From the NCBI GenBank assembly GCA_964610505.1, contig CAZSXU010000012.1, positions 46,007 through 110,006 on the forward strand: 64,000 nucleotides of DNA, in the 5' to 3' direction. This DNA comes from CAZSXU01 sp964610505. Its GTDB lineage: Bacteria > Arandabacterota > Arandabacteria > JAGLYR01. The translations under genes were made by a program, and so were the position numbers. The first letter of the stretch is position 1, and each line of letters begins with the position of its first letter. A model generated the notes under the pieces. It worked only from the letters and a program-made list of their open reading frames with translations. It was not told the origin of the DNA and ran no database searches. Shown here one piece after another: positions 56,671-64,000 of this stretch.

Positions 56671-57741
56671 ATGGACCGAACGGAACTCCTTCTCAAGGAT
56701 TTGACGGAAGCGGTGGGCCTCGCCGGATTCGAGCGAGAAGTGGCCGCCATGATGGAGAAGCATCTCGACGGATTCGCCGAGGTCTCCTACGACAAGCTTG
56801 GAAGCGTGGTCTTCAAAAAAGCGGGCACGTCCAAGTCCCCCCGGGTGATGCTGGCCGGCCACATGGATGAAGTCGGCTTCATCGTGAAGTCCGTCACGAA
56901 GGACGGCTTCGTCAAATTCCTCCCCGTCGGGGGCTGGTGGGGACACGTGGTTCTCGGCCAGCGGGTCATCGTGAGAACGAGGAAGGGCGATGTCCCCGGC
57001 GTGGTCGGCTCCAAACCGCCCCACGAACTGGACGAGGACGAGAGGAAGAAGGTCGTCCAATTCAAGGACATGTACATCGACGTCGGCGCGACGGCCGGAA
57101 CAAACGTTGCGAAACAGCTGGGCGTTCGTCCGGGAGATCCCATTGTCCCGTGGAGTCCCTTCACCGTGATGCGAAACGCCAAGGCCTACATGGCGAAGGC
57201 TCTGGACGACCGGGCCGGATGCGCGGCCGTCGTGGAAGTGCTCAGACGCCTGGCCAGAACCAAGCATCCGAACACGGTCTACGGCGTGGGAACGGTGCAA
57301 GAAGAAGTGGGCCTGAGAGGGGCGGCGACGGCCGCCGAAGTGGTCGATCCGGACGTGGCGTTCATCATCGATGTTTCCCTGGCGCACGACATGCCCAACT
57401 CGACGGACGAGCAAAAAGAGAGCCTGGGTGGCGGTCCGTCCATTACCGTATACGACGGGAGCATGATCCCCAACCCGGTGCTTCGCGACCTGGTCATCGA
57501 GACGGCGGAAAAAGAGAAGATCCCCTTCCATTACTCCTCGGTGGAGCGGGGCGGGACCGACGGGGGGCGGATCCATATGCACCGCGTCGGCGTGCCGTCG
57601 CTGGTTCTCGGAATGCCCACGCGCTACATTCACGGGCACGTGGGAGTTCTTCATCGAGGTGATTTCGACAACACCGTGCGACTTCTGGTCGCCGTGATTC
57701 GCAAACTGGATGCCAAGAAGGTGACGGCTCTGACGAAATAG
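56671..57741 (+). CDS. M42-family aminopeptidase (TET/endoglucanase M-like)
   Basis: A 356-residue dizinc aminopeptidase. AGHMDEVGFIV has the first zinc His-Asp, ALDDRAGCAA the bridging Asp, TVQEEVGLRGA the catalytic Glu pair, and PTRYIHGHVGVLHRGD the last His. M42 enzymes are large cytosolic dodecamers that trim peptides. ATG 56671 (MDRTELLLKD) has GGAGG eight bases upstream; the longer frame from 56599 has none. It precedes cysS by 46 bases. Confidence 0.93.
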   Translation: MDRTELLLKDLTEAVGLAGFEREVAAMMEKHLDGFAEVSYDKLGSVVFKKAGTSKSPRVMLAGHMDEVGFIVKSVTKDGFVKFLPVGGWWGHVVLGQRVIVRTRKGDVPGVVGSKPPHELDEDERKKVVQFKDMYIDVGATAGTNVAKQLGVRPGDPIVPWSPFTVMRNAKAYMAKALDDRAGCAAVVEVLRRLARTKHPNTVYGVGTVQEEVGLRGAATAAEVVDPDVAFIIDVSLAHDMPNSTDEQKESLGGGPSITVYDGSMIPNPVLRDLVIETAEKEKIPFHYSSVERGGTDGGRIHMHRVGVPSLVLGMPTRYIHGHVGVLHRGDFDNTVRLLVAVIRKLDAKKVTALTK

Positions 57742-57787
57742 CACGGCCGGTCGACAGACGGAACCGGATTCGGGAGGATGAGCATCG

Positions 57788-59227
57788 ATGACCCTCAGAG
57801 TTTACGATACGCTTGCCGGAAGGAAGAAGGATTTCGTCCCGGTTCATGAAGGCAAAGTCGGGATGTACTTCTGCGGGATGACGGTACAGGACCAGCCCCA
57901 CGTCGGGCACATGCGCGCCGCCGTCACAGGTGATCTCTTCCGGCGGTACTTCGAGTACAGGGGATACGATGTCACTTTCATCACCAATTTTACGGACGTC
58001 GATGACAAGATCATCGCCAAGGCGAACGAGGAAAGCATCACCTACCAGGAGGTCGCCGAGCGGAATATCGAGGCCTATTTCAAGTCTTCCGATGCACTCA
58101 ATATCCGGCGCGCCAGCATCTACCCGAAAGCCACCGAACACATCGCCGAGATCATCGATCTCATTCAAACTCTCATCAACAAGGGACACGCATACCAGGG
58201 TGGCTCGGATGTTTACTTCAATGTGTCCTCCTTTCGAGGCTACGCGAAGCTTTCCAAGAAAAAGGTCGATGACCTTCAGATCGGCGCTCGAATCGATCCC
58301 GGAGAACAGAAAAAATCGGGATTGGACTTCGCCCTGTGGAAGGGCGCCAAAGAGGGAGAGCCGTACTGGGATTCCCCGTGGGGGAAAGGGCGGCCCGGCT
58401 GGCATATCGAGTGCTCGGCCATGTCCATGAAGTACTTGGGGCCCACGCTCGATTTCCACGGCGGCGGCCAGGATCTTGTGTTTCCCCACCACGAGAACGA
58501 AATCGCTCAGTCGGAAGCGGCCACGGGAAAAGAGTTCGTGCGGAACTGGGTGCAGAACGGCCTGGTTCGCTTGACGGGCGAGAAGATGTCGAAGTCGACC
58601 GGTCACTTCTTCGCGATGTCCGACATCCTGAAGGAGGTCGACCCGGAAATCCTACGGCTCTATCTCCTCTCAACCCACTATCGGTCGCCCATCGAGTTCA
58701 GCCCGGAGAGACTGGCCGAGGCCGGGGAGGCCATGGAACGCTTCCGTAACCTCTTCACGGCTCTCGGAGAAGCGCTTGGCGATCAAGACTCCGCTCGGTC
58801 CGGCGAGAGCGTTTCTGCGGGCGAGGAGGAGGCAGAGCTTCTTGAGGCCATTGAACGCGCCCGGGCCGGATTCATCGAAGCCATGGACGACGACCTCAAC
58901 AGTGCTCGGGCCATTGGATTCCTCTACGAGTTGGTGCGGGAAGGCAACAGCTTCCTCGCTGGCAGGACCCTGACCCCGAGCGGGAAGGGGGCCCTTCGAG
59001 AACTCGAACAAGCGTTTCGAGAGCTGGGCGGAATCTTGGGTCTGTTCGAAGACCCCGTGGCGCGGGTGGAGGTCCCGGTCGAGATCGAAGCGCTGGTTGT
59101 CGCGAGGAGAGATGCTCGGGCGGCGAAAAACTGGGCCGAGGCGGACCGGATTCGAGACGAGATTCTGGCCAAGGGCTATGTCCTCGAGGACAAGGCCGAA
59201 GGCACGCGTGTGAAAAGGGCCAGGTAG
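57788..59227 (+). CDS. cysS: Cysteinyl-tRNA synthetase
   Basis: A 479-residue class I synthetase. HIGH motif reads PHVGHMRA, KMSKS reads EKMSKSTGHF. Zinc ligands are visible in YFCGMTVQD, HIECSAMSM and PHHENEIAQ. It charges tRNA-Cys. The C-terminal helical domain ends KGYVLEDKAEGTRVKRAR, near normal length. GGGAGGATGAG precedes ATG 57788. It is the last gene of the run from ddl; ends before a short repeat (CCACAGATTCCACAG, 59241-59256). Confidence 0.96.
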   Translation: MTLRVYDTLAGRKKDFVPVHEGKVGMYFCGMTVQDQPHVGHMRAAVTGDLFRRYFEYRGYDVTFITNFTDVDDKIIAKANEESITYQEVAERNIEAYFKSSDALNIRRASIYPKATEHIAEIIDLIQTLINKGHAYQGGSDVYFNVSSFRGYAKLSKKKVDDLQIGARIDPGEQKKSGLDFALWKGAKEGEPYWDSPWGKGRPGWHIECSAMSMKYLGPTLDFHGGGQDLVFPHHENEIAQSEAATGKEFVRNWVQNGLVRLTGEKMSKSTGHFFAMSDILKEVDPEILRLYLLSTHYRSPIEFSPERLAEAGEAMERFRNLFTALGEALGDQDSARSGESVSAGEEEAELLEAIERARAGFIEAMDDDLNSARAIGFLYELVREGNSFLAGRTLTPSGKGALRELEQAFRELGGILGLFEDPVARVEVPVEIEALVVARRDARAAKNWAEADRIRDEILAKGYVLEDKAEGTRVKRAR

Positions 59228-59240
59228 AGCCCAACTGCCC

Positions 59241-59362
59241 ACCACAGATTCCACAGAGAGAGAAGCGGAGAGGCGGACCGAAATGGAACCGGCATCTGTT
59301 TCTCCGCTGCTCTGTTTCTCCGGGGCTTCCGGGGCGAAAGCCCCGAAAGCCCCGGATTTCTG
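59241..59362. other. Region after cysS with repeat word and hairpin
   Basis: CCACAGATTCCACAG (59241-59256) is a remnant of the mosaic family. GGGGCTTCCGGGG and GCCCCGAAAGCCCC words at about 59320-59354 fold as short GC hairpins and could terminate cysS; no T-run. Confidence 0.4.
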
Positions 59363-59364
59363 CC

Positions 59365-59393
59365 TTGACCTTTGCCGCCTCCGATACAATACT
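59365..59393 (+). promoter_or_regulatory. Possible promoter of the NHL-repeat gene
   Basis: TTGACC, 17 bases, AATACT, about 75 bases before ATG 59468. The -10 is weak. Confidence 0.4.
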
Positions 59394-59467
59394 ATTGGAG
59401 CGTTTTGAGTCCTGGGGCCGGGAGGCCCTGCCTGACTCGATAACTGGGTATTCTAGGGGGGGGCCAA

Positions 59468-60457
59468 ATGAGATCCAAGAGCACGATGCATCGAAATCTG
59501 ATCGGGATACGGGTTCTGGTCACTGCGGGCCTACTGGCGTGGATCCTTTCAGGCTGCGGCGGCGCGCCGGCCGAGAAGGAACACATCGTCGAGCCGATTC
59601 TCGAAATCAAACACTCCAATTTCAGCGGCATCAATGATATCAAGATTGATCGCGAAGGACGGATTGTCATCACCGACCGGGTCAAGGAGAAGATCTACGT
59701 CTTTGACGCCGGTGGCAATCTGGTGCTGGAATTCGGTGAGGTTGGAAGCGCGCCCGGTCAGTTCAACCGACCCTTTGGCGTGGCGATCAACAGCAAGAAC
59801 GAGATCGTCGTGACCGATCGGAAGAACACGCGTGTGCAGGTCTTCGACACCAAGGGAGAACTGGTCGACTACTTCGGAAGCCGCGGGATCTCGAAGAACC
59901 AATTCATCGATCCCCAGGGCATTGCCGTGGATGCCGAGGACAATCTGTACGTGCTGGACGCGGATGAGTGTGTCATCAAAGTCTTTGATCCCGAATTCCA
60001 GTACCTGAGGTCCTTTGGCAAAAAGGGATCCGGACCCGGCGAGTTCAACAAACCCAAGACCCTGATCATGGATGCCGAAGGGAACCTCTGGGTGGCGGAC
60101 CAGGGCAACTTCCGCGTCCAGAAGCTGGATACGGACGGAAAATGGCTGCTCTCCATTGGGAGTCGGGGCCATCAGCCGGGCATGTTTTTCGCCGAGATCG
60201 AAGGGATTGCCGTCGATCCCGAGCGGCGAATCTTCGCGGTGGATGAGGGGGCCGGCAAGATCCAGATCTTCGACGCGGCCGGGATGTTCCTTTTTGCCTT
60301 TGGAATTCAGGGTGGGGCAGCGGGAATGTTTTCTTCACCCGATGGAGCGGTGATCGACGCGCGAAGCAACCGGCTGTACGTCGTCGACGAGGGCAACCAC
60401 AGGATCCAGGTCTTTGATCTGGCGGACGTTTGGAGGGCCAAGGCGTCTGGGCTGTAG
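59468..60457 (+). CDS. NHL-repeat beta-propeller lipoprotein
   Basis: A 329-residue lipoprotein (lipobox LSGC near residue 30) with six NHL repeats of about 45 residues: each has a G(I/V)xxDxxGxxxxxD core, such as GVAINSKNEIVVTDRKNTRVQVFD, ALIMDAEGNLWVADQGNFRVQKLD (read in parts) and VIDARSNRLYVVDEGNHRIQVFD. Such propellers bind proteins or ligands outside the cell membrane. No partner is evident; the next gene is an exported outer-membrane-like protein 51 bases on. ATG 59468 is preceded by a run of G rather than a clean ribosome site. Confidence 0.9.
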   Translation: MRSKSTMHRNLIGIRVLVTAGLLAWILSGCGGAPAEKEHIVEPILEIKHSNFSGINDIKIDREGRIVITDRVKEKIYVFDAGGNLVLEFGEVGSAPGQFNRPFGVAINSKNEIVVTDRKNTRVQVFDTKGELVDYFGSRGISKNQFIDPQGIAVDAEDNLYVLDADECVIKVFDPEFQYLRSFGKKGSGPGEFNKPKTLIMDAEGNLWVADQGNFRVQKLDTDGKWLLSIGSRGHQPGMFFAEIEGIAVDPERRIFAVDEGAGKIQIFDAAGMFLFAFGIQGGAAGMFSSPDGAVIDARSNRLYVVDEGNHRIQVFDLADVWRAKASGL

Positions 60458-60508
60458 TCCCGAAGAGCGGCGCCCGGGGCGCTCGACGTTCCCCAAGGCG
60501 GAGGATCG

Positions 60509-61276
60509 ATGAACACGCTGGGTGCGTTATGCGCAATCTTGCTCTGTGGCCTCTTTCCCTCGACGGCGTGGTCCACGCCCGGGAATGTCGACGTGTCGAG
60601 CGGGGACAATCCGCCTCCCTGGGCTCGGCGCTCTCCGGCGGAGCCCCTGGCCACGATCAGTCTAGGGCTCTGTGGTTCGTACTCTCCTTTCGGCTTTCCC
60701 CGCACGAACGAGCACCTTGAGAACATCATCGACGAAATCCAAAAGGTCCATCCGGGAACGGATCTCGGAGATCTGGGCGGCAATCTGGGGATTCTGGGCT
60801 ACGTGCAGGTGCTGATCTGGGAAGGGGTGGGGTTTCGTCTGGGGTTGAGTCATGTTAAAGCCGATCCGCCGGAAGGGTTCGGCTTGGTCCGAGGTGAAGT
60901 CGGAGCCGAGACGTCCCCCGTGAATCTCTCCTACAGCCTGGTCAAGGAAATTCCCCTGGACCCCGTCCGATTCGTGGCCGGGATCGGTATCGACCAATAC
61001 CGGTGGTCCATGGATTGGGAGTTCTACGAGATCGGCGAAGAGCCGCTCGAAGAACACAAATGGGAAGGGCGGGGTACCGGCGCACACGGATTCCTCGAAG
61101 TGGGGGCGAACATTTACGGATTGCCCCTCCTCGCCGGCGTCGCCTATCACAAGGGCGTCTATGAAATGGAGCTCGAACTGCCTCCCATCACCCAACTGGT
61201 CCGGTACGCTCGTCGGTACGAAGAGGACGTGAGTTGCATCCACGTCTACGGCGGTATGACTCTCCGGGTCTTCTAG
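60509..61276 (+). CDS. Exported beta-rich protein, probable outer membrane barrel
   Basis: A 255-residue protein with signal peptide (LGALCAILLCGLFPSTAWS) and a body of alternating hydrophobic strands: ATISLGLCGSYSPFGF, LGYVQVLIWEGVGFRLGLSHV, VRFVAGIGIDQYRWSMDWEFY, GAHGFLEVGANIYGLPLLAGVAYHKG and IHVYGGMTLRVF ending in Phe, as in outer-membrane barrels. No specific family was recognised. GGAGG precedes ATG 60509. It may form an operon with the NHL lipoprotein. Convergent with the DUF3857 gene. Confidence 0.7.
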   Translation: MNTLGALCAILLCGLFPSTAWSTPGNVDVSSGDNPPPWARRSPAEPLATISLGLCGSYSPFGFPRTNEHLENIIDEIQKVHPGTDLGDLGGNLGILGYVQVLIWEGVGFRLGLSHVKADPPEGFGLVRGEVGAETSPVNLSYSLVKEIPLDPVRFVAGIGIDQYRWSMDWEFYEIGEEPLEEHKWEGRGTGAHGFLEVGANIYGLPLLAGVAYHKGVYEMELELPPITQLVRYARRYEEDVSCIHVYGGMTLRVF

Positions 61277-61335
61277 GTCCTTTCAACCTCCTGCTTGATC
61301 TCGACCCCGTGCCATCTGTGGCCGACCGCGCCCGG

Positions 61336-63300
61336 TCAGCGGTCCTCGAGCCGGGCCAGCACGATCTCCCCTTTGGTCGAACGCGCCAACTCGCGCATGA
61401 TCTGCTTGAGCACCTGGTAGTCTTCCGGATTCAGGATCCGTTCGTCCACCAACAGCCGTCGCCGATAGGTGATGGACTTCACGACACCTCCCGGGCCGAC
61501 CCGCGGCGTGTATTCCGCCTCCATACGAAACACGCCCTTTTCCAGGGACACCGGGTCCGGAAGAGAGCGAACGGCGTGGCCGGGGGGAAGGACGAGCGTC
61601 TCCGTCTCCTCGAAGCCGAGCGGAGCCCCGAGTTGGAGCGGGAACGCGCGTTCGGGCAACTCCGTCAGATTCTCGAACATGAGGTTGAGAATCTGGATCT
61701 TCGTCCTCGCCAGAAGCATGGGAACCAGCACGTACTGCTCGGCGTCCAAGATGGGATCGTCCACCTCCACGGTGAAATCGTAGCGCATCGAAGTTGCGAA
61801 ATCGGACGGATCCGTCGTCGAGAAGCTTGCGAGCTCGGCCCCGGGGAAAGACTCTGCGAGGAATTCCTGCCAGAAATACTCCAGTTCCGCGGCGTTGGCG
61901 CTGCCGGCGATCATGCGGAGGATCAGGTCGTAGAATCCCATTCCCAGGATGGATACTTCGCTCCTCAGCGTGCCGTCGGAGTCCAGGACCGACCGGGCGA
62001 CCGTCTGGCCGAGGCTGTTTTCGGGCGGGTAGTGGGGCACCTTCCGCAGGTCACTCCCCCCTTTGACGAGGTGGAGGACATTCCGGTCACTGAGGTAGCA
62101 CGCATCGTCGACGACGGCCGTGTTCTGCATGAGTGTCGGATCGATGTACCGATATCCGGACCCGTCGGGAATGCCGACCACGACGTGCATGAAAGAGAGT
62201 GTGGGGATATCCGGCTCGGTACGCTTCTGAGGATTGACGGACACCACCTCGGCCGGGATTCCGGCTTCTTCCAGCATGGCCACGGTGAGAACGGCCACGT
62301 CCCGGCAGACCCCATAGTTCTTCTCGAAGGTGTAGGACGCCTTGTGCGGTTCCATGAAGGCGGCGCGGTCCATGGCCACGCCCAGATAGCGGACGGTGTT
62401 GGAAACATAGTGCTGGATCGCCCGGATCTTCTTGTCCCGGCCCGGTAGGCCCTCGACCAGCTCCCGGACCTTGGCCTTGATCTTCTTATCCGCTTTCATT
62501 CGGGGAGCGTATATCTTGTAGGCGTAGTCGGAGAGGTTCGCCCAGGATGTGTCAGTGGTGACCGCCAGCTTGAGGGCCACGTCGCTCAGGGCCACCATCC
62601 CTACCTCGGGGATGATCTGCGGGACGTCCCTCGTTACCCAGCGGTAGTGGTTCTTCTTCCCTTCTTCTCGAAATTCGAAATCGACCTCGCCGTTGTAGAC
62701 CCGATGGTGGAGCGGCATCTTCTTGGGACCCGCAATGTGAATCTCCAGAAAACGGATGGGGTCCTTCGCCTGGAGCGGCATCTCCTGGCTGAAGTGGTTC
62801 TTGATGAGAGGCGTGAAGTCCAGCGTCATTCTGTATTCGATTGCGTCTCCCGGCTCGAGATTGGGAAAGGTCACCACCCGCTCCCGCATGTCGGTCTCGA
62901 AGATGTTCATTCGAGCGACCATGGCCATCGTGTCGTCCGTGATGCGGTCCTCGCCGACCTCGATCACGGATCCGTCCGGTTTGATGACCCGAGCCAGGGG
63001 AATGTCGACGTCCCCGTACCGCCGGTGGTAGGGGAAGCGCTGTTCGCGGGAATCCTTGCAGCCCTTGATGGTCAGGAGCTTCACCAGCTCATAAGCCTCG
63101 AGCTCGAAGGCCCCCGAGTCCTTGTACTCGATGTCAACGACGCTTCGGACGCCGATCACATTGGCGTCGGGGAACTCCTCGGTGCCGCCCGCGGCGGCGA
63201 GGAGGTCCAAGACCTCTCGCGATGCGGTCGAGGCGTCCTCCGCCCAAACCGGCACAGCCAGAACGACCAGGGTCAATGAAATGACAACAATACGTTTCAT
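61336..63300 (-). CDS. DUF3857/transglutaminase-like exported protein
   Basis: A 654-residue protein with signal peptide (IVVISLTLVVLAVPVWA), an N-terminal DUF3857 beta-sandwich (VRSVVDIEYKDSGAFELEAYELVKL), and a transglutaminase-like core with the triad Cys in YGVCRDVAVLT, His in FMHVVVGIPDG and Asp in YIDPTLM. A beta-rich C-terminal domain follows (EVDDPILDAEQY). Such proteins occur widely in FCB bacteria and may crosslink or cleave peptides outside the cell. GGAGG lies seven bases before ATG 63300 (ATG 63303 also possible). Single gene. Confidence 0.88.
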   Translation of the reverse strand: MKRIVVISLTLVVLAVPVWAEDASTASREVLDLLAAAGGTEEFPDANVIGVRSVVDIEYKDSGAFELEAYELVKLLTIKGCKDSREQRFPYHRRYGDVDIPLARVIKPDGSVIEVGEDRITDDTMAMVARMNIFETDMRERVVTFPNLEPGDAIEYRMTLDFTPLIKNHFSQEMPLQAKDPIRFLEIHIAGPKKMPLHHRVYNGEVDFEFREEGKKNHYRWVTRDVPQIIPEVGMVALSDVALKLAVTTDTSWANLSDYAYKIYAPRMKADKKIKAKVRELVEGLPGRDKKIRAIQHYVSNTVRYLGVAMDRAAFMEPHKASYTFEKNYGVCRDVAVLTVAMLEEAGIPAEVVSVNPQKRTEPDIPTLSFMHVVVGIPDGSGYRYIDPTLMQNTAVVDDACYLSDRNVLHLVKGGSDLRKVPHYPPENSLGQTVARSVLDSDGTLRSEVSILGMGFYDLILRMIAGSANAAELEYFWQEFLAESFPGAELASFSTTDPSDFATSMRYDFTVEVDDPILDAEQYVLVPMLLARTKIQILNLMFENLTELPERAFPLQLGAPLGFEETETLVLPPGHAVRSLPDPVSLEKGVFRMEAEYTPRVGPGGVVKSITYRRRLLVDERILNPEDYQVLKQIMRELARSTKGEIVLARLEDR

Positions 63301-63377
63301 CATCAATCCTCCCATCGGCCCATTTGTACCCCTTTTTGAGCGGATCGTCAATCGGCAACCCAAAGACCAAATCCAAG

Positions 63378-63450
63378 ACCAGCCACAGATTCCACAGATT
63401 CAAACAGATTGGGAAATCCAACGCCCGGTGGTGCATCCACCACCGGGCGC
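63378..63450. repeat. Mosaic repeat word and a perfect 12-bp hairpin
   Basis: AGCCACAGATTCCACAGATT at 63380-63399 is the common repeat word, followed by CGCCCGGTGGTG (63422-63433), loop CATC, CACCACCGGGCG (63438-63449). No T-run. The gap 63304-63584 otherwise holds nothing recognised. Confidence 0.7.
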
Positions 63451-63584
63451 CCTTCGGGGTGTCTCAGTCCCCCTGTTTCTTATGCTCCTTTCTTGTCCTC
63501 CATTGGTGATCTGTTCGTCTCCCCGTCTACAAAGCACTTCACCTAGAACGAATCACGAACATCGAATTACGGTTTACGTTTCTC

Positions 63585-64000
63585 CTACTTCAGCATGACC
63601 ATCTTTCGGGTGGCCCGGAAGTCACCGGCCTGCATGCGGCAGAAATAGATTCCCGTGGCGACGGGCTGTCCATGCTCGTCCGTCCCGTCCCAGTGGGCAC
63701 GATGATCCCCACAATCGAGGACTTCATCCACGAGTGTCTTGACTCTTCGTCCCTGGACGTCGTAGACCGCGAGATTCACGCGGCTCGGCCCCACAACGGA
63801 GAAATCGATGTCCGTGTCGGGGTTGAAGGGATTCGGGCGGTTCTGGGCCAGTGCGTCGATTCCGTCTTTCTCGGTTTCCGGTGGTATGGCCACTATCGGC
63901 AGGACCGAGAACACGTTGAGGAGGACGTCTTCCATGATCTCGTAGCGTCCCTTGTAGGTGCGATCGCAGGTGACCTCGCAGGAGTCGACACACGCCGTCA
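63585..64000 (-). CDS. C-terminal part of a secreted protein with FlgD/Por-like sorting domain
   Basis: The last 138 codons of a gene that continues past the window edge. After a Cys-rich start (CVDSCEVTCDRTY) comes the sorting or Ig-like C-terminal domain: AQNRPNPFNPDTDIDFSV, VNLAVYDVQGRRVKTLVDE, WDGTDEHGQPVATGIYFCRMQAGDF and RKMVMLK at the end. This NPFNPxT...GRxVxxL...GxYFxxMxxG...KMxxLK pattern is widespread in FCB-group secreted proteins such as Eisenbacteria and is thought to attach or export them. What the N-terminal part does is unknown. Confidence 0.85.
   Translation of the reverse strand, partial: TACVDSCEVTCDRTYKGRYEIMEDVLLNVFSVLPIVAIPPETEKDGIDALAQNRPNPFNPDTDIDFSVVGPSRVNLAVYDVQGRRVKTLVDEVLDCGDHRAHWDGTDEHGQPVATGIYFCRMQAGDFRATRKMVMLK

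Overview
This is a GC-rich stretch of Gram-negative chromosome, probably from a metagenome-assembled scaffold because it holds one run of 100 N. It carries MlaFED lipid transport genes, a CusCBA-type tripartite pump, TolC and lipoprotein signals, and a C-terminal FlgD/Por-like sorting domain of the kind common in FCB-group candidate phyla such as Eisenbacteria or Latescibacteria. That assignment is an inference. The metabolism looks anaerobic or microaerophilic: desulfoferrodoxin, rubrerythrins, flavodiiron protein, Hcp and a tungsten-type aldehyde:ferredoxin oxidoreductase. No rRNA, tRNA, CRISPR array or prophage was seen.

Layout. 1-6.9 kb: an oxygen and peroxide defence island (rubrerythrin tail, four rubrerythrin-like proteins, Tpx, superoxide reductase, ferritin, free-Met-SO reductase, a cydB relic, flavodiiron protein and a flavin reductase-rubredoxin fusion), followed by a converging sensor kinase. 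8.3-18.1 kb: an Rrf2 regulator, cysK-cysE, and a copper/silver efflux operon translationally coupled to them. 18.2-22.1 kb: a second Rrf2 gene with a nitrosative-stress set ending in hcp. 22.1-25.1 kb: a REP-associated tyrosine transposase among its REP palindromes, and a membrane glycosyltransferase-like protein. 25-33 kb: a YyaL/DsbD-like fusion, an M20 peptidase and a split zinc ABC transporter with a minimal zincin. 33-39.8 kb: DedA-like protein, AOR, homoserine dehydrogenase, cyclophilin and a NapH-like ferredoxin. 39.8-41.6 kb: two tandem beta-helix proteins, each interrupted by TGA at the same place. 42-59 kb: housekeeping genes (gre-like, efp, yicC, remA, gmk, coaBC, udg, dnaB, mlaEFD, PIN-TRAM, ispDF, ddl, M42, cysS). 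59-64 kb: envelope proteins.

The most unusual signal is the pair of tandem secreted beta-helix genes (39814-40599 and 40803-41609). Both contain in-frame TGA in the same TGC-GGG-TGA context. The protein after TGA is conserved without gaps (43 of 63 residues identical, about 18 of these with different codons), which points to translation through TGA, by selenocysteine insertion or another recoding, and not to pseudogenes.

The second theme is intergenic repeats. Five large mosaic elements of ordered modules carry hairpins whose arms change in a compensatory way, and they lie between genes normally joined in operons (mlaF/mlaD, ispD/ispF). Separate families are the REP palindromes around the transposase and a 183-bp palindrome after the ferritin-like cluster. 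Promoters that can be read are mostly sigma70-like with 17-bp spacers, and two lipoprotein genes may be leaderless.
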